Part shown: piece by piece, positions 6,701 through 6,908 of the stretch | Layout: every line of letters starts with the position of its first letter | How positions within the stretch are numbered: position 1 is the stretch's first letter | Assembly (NCBI GenBank): GCA_011523485.1 | Contig: WTGR01000875.1 | Span: 1 to 6,908 of the forward strand | Source: Acidobacteriota bacterium | GTDB taxonomy: Bacteria > Acidobacteriota > Vicinamibacteria > Vicinamibacterales > UBA8438 | Direction: 5' to 3' | DNA length: 6,908 nt | The notes under the pieces: model-generated | Told to the model about the DNA's origin: nothing | What the model saw: the letters and a program-made list of their open reading frames with translations, nothing else | Databases searched by the model: none | Program-made: the position numbers and the translations under genes

Positions 6701-6908
6701 GATTCATCTGGTTCATCGACGAAGACATCCGCTCCACGATCGTCTCGATGCTTGCAGAGACTGCGACGGGCGATCAGAACGTTCGCCTTTTGGTGTGCTC
6801 CCCGTTCCGCGACAAGACATGGCGCCTGGTCGACCGGCAGAACGATGCTCCAGGCGCCGTGTCTTGTCGCGGAACGGGGAGGACCACGAAAGGCGAAGAT
6901 TCAGAGCG
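3736..6908 (+). CDS. Large HTH (HigA/XRE-type) fusion protein with nuclease-like segment, incomplete at 3' end
   Basis: An uninterrupted frame runs from the in-frame stop at 3688-3690 to the window end, over 1050 codons. I chose GTG 3736 because the promoter places transcription start there, which would make it leaderless. ATG 3703, adding 12 residues, is the alternative, and neither has a Shine-Dalgarno. Residues 10-63 form a HigA/XRE-like HTH (GIGRFIRQHVVPAGMTVTEAARRLGVG..., LSNLLNGRAALS). Residues 130-245 carry GWDGWIEA (149-156), WVPEGKSGWEFG (about 162-173), K181/DRDY, FVFVTPRNW (203-211) and WKAVRALDSSDLEQWLE (227-243). D151, E171 and K181 are spaced as in a PD-(D/E)XK-like nuclease fold. 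FTVAADS (310-316) looks like a P-loop position with no GKT. A second HTH-like helix pair is near 420-443, SKIDALF is at 517-523, and the remainder appears helical without repeats I can name. It shows no membrane segment or signal peptide. Codons beyond about 6830 fall in an inverted repeat and may not be genuine. Function unknown; defence or addiction-type effector is my inference. Confidence 0.75.
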   Translation, partial: MTGSGNRSTGIGRFIRQHVVPAGMTVTEAARRLGVGRPALSNLLNGRAALSQEMALRLEGTFGADRARLLELQAASDRDRRSVEDRAVAVGTYAPSFLTIKARQIVDWAAGNLRAREQLPVLLRRLVHATGRELRHVDFPGYDNAQRHGWDGWIEAGAATPWVPEGKSGWEFGVDQRPSAKADRDYQARLNTISPAERAECAFVFVTPRNWEGKDRWARGKEAAGDWKAVRALDSSDLEQWLETTIAPRIWLAEELEIPTEGFETLGRSWRLWAEASNPPLTPAIFGPSVAAHVKDFKKWLETARPDRPFTVAADSRDEAVAFVACLLRHEDMRGRDRDRAVVFESASTLRTLAQSSSPFMPIVDSEEAERELATLYRERHCIVVRPRNAVDRESDVAVELLGHPAFEEALADMGIERGRFDRLASESGRSPTVLRRRLSRVPAVGTPPWAGDREVARSLIPMVLVGAWHTGSKADCEILAALAGHDYEEVEKSVADLLQRNDCPVWCVGQYRGVVSKIDALFAVSPWMTTRDVTDFVDFAEYVLSESDPALELLEHERWLAGIYGKVREHSSALRDGVCETLVMLSVHGNALFQRRLGVDVRAYVGALVKRLLTPFTSDKLRSHEGDIPGCAEAAPEEFLSRLEEDLRQPQPVLHELLKPVGPGLFEHPARTGMLWALERLAWNPMTFMRVVVILARLSEKRIDDNWMNKPINSLSAVFRSWLPQTAAPLDDRIRALEALCRRFPDVGWQICIQQFEGRQQVGHFNARPRWRNDAAGAGRGVGVRERYEFARKALDLAISWPEHDNTTLGDLIGRIDAMPEKDQIAVWNRVDAWSQTETEDSEKADLRQKIRGTVFAPRAYLRGLDAELKDRVRSICEKLASGDSVRRNAWLFQSGVEHVADELDDGHLDFNAREKRVDELRTEAMKEIWSARGLDGALALLADCDPWTVGRYVACRTGDLQVTVDVLRTCLAAEPGSPGKLDYFIQGFIWFIDEDIRSTIVSMLAETATGDQNVRLLVCSPFRDKTWRLVDRQNDAPGAVSCRGTGRTTKGEDSE
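6783..6896. repeat. 47-bp imperfect inverted repeat with 20-base loop at window end
   Basis: Arms 6783-6829 and 6850-6896 are reverse complements over 47 positions with no gaps and 5 mismatches (6791, 6793, 6794, 6797, 6820). The core 6798-6819 pairs perfectly with 6860-6881. Two mismatches would still be G-U pairs in RNA. The left arm is in good coding frame for the long protein, whereas the right arm gives a low-complexity translation (APGAVSCRGTGRTTKG). That asymmetry suggests the right arm is a backward copy of the left. A fold-back assembly or amplification artefact at a contig end is the simplest explanation. A genuine hairpin or an inverted paralogous fragment cannot be excluded. Confidence 0.85.

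Noticed and set aside
6783..6896. Integron attC-like site or transcription terminator as explanation for the terminal hairpin.
   Set aside because: The arms are too long and continuous for attC with no clear R-box pattern, no T-tract follows, and the left arm is coding sequence in frame.
1..6908. CRISPR array, tRNA, rRNA or insertion sequence.
   Set aside because: No regularly spaced repeats, cloverleaf-like sequence, rRNA segments, transposase motifs or paired terminal repeats were seen by eye.

Overview
The window is a G+C-rich bacterial sequence with mostly G or C in third codon positions. It looks like part of a defence island in an environmental or uncultured bacterium. Nothing in it fixes the phylum. 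The partial first gene resembles the C-terminus of a hypothetical protein family that I associate with Acidobacteriota-like and other uncultured high-G+C bacteria, but that is a weak clue.

Layout, left to right: (1) 3-206 (+), the last 67 codons of a conserved hypothetical gene. (2) 207-410, a short stretch holding a small ORF (209-376) that begins like a DUF499-family defence ATPase and then degenerates; I read it as a gene remnant. (3) 411-1757 and 1754-2515 (+), a complete two-gene Septu-type anti-phage module. It encodes a PtuA-like ABC/SMC-type ATPase and a PtuB-like HNH nuclease of the TIGR02646 type, joined by an ATGA stop/start overlap. (4) 3533-2558 (-), convergent with Septu, a CDC48/FtsH-type AAA+ ATPase broken by a frameshift near 2925-2933. 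Its relatives usually sit beside a subtilisin-like S8 protease, which is absent here. (5) 3534-3735, a divergent control region with a good sigma-70-type promoter and nested dyads. (6) 3736-6908 (+), a very long open frame that runs off the window. It encodes an N-terminal HigA/XRE-type helix-turn-helix, a segment resembling a PD-(D/E)XK-like nuclease, and a large uncharacterised, probably helical region. (7) 6783-6896, a 47-bp-arm imperfect inverted repeat at the window end. It overlaps the end of the long frame and may be an assembly fold-back.

How they fit together: Septu is the one intact, recognisable defence system. In this family the ATPase is thought to sense infection and control the HNH nuclease. 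The broken AAA+ gene and the DUF499-like remnant suggest turnover of other defence genes at the same locus. The most original item is the large HTH-nuclease-like protein. Its promoter and candidate operator overlap the putative start codon, which suggests a self-repressed and possibly leaderless gene. It is the best candidate here for an undescribed defence or addiction-type effector, but its function is inferred only from domain layout and context.
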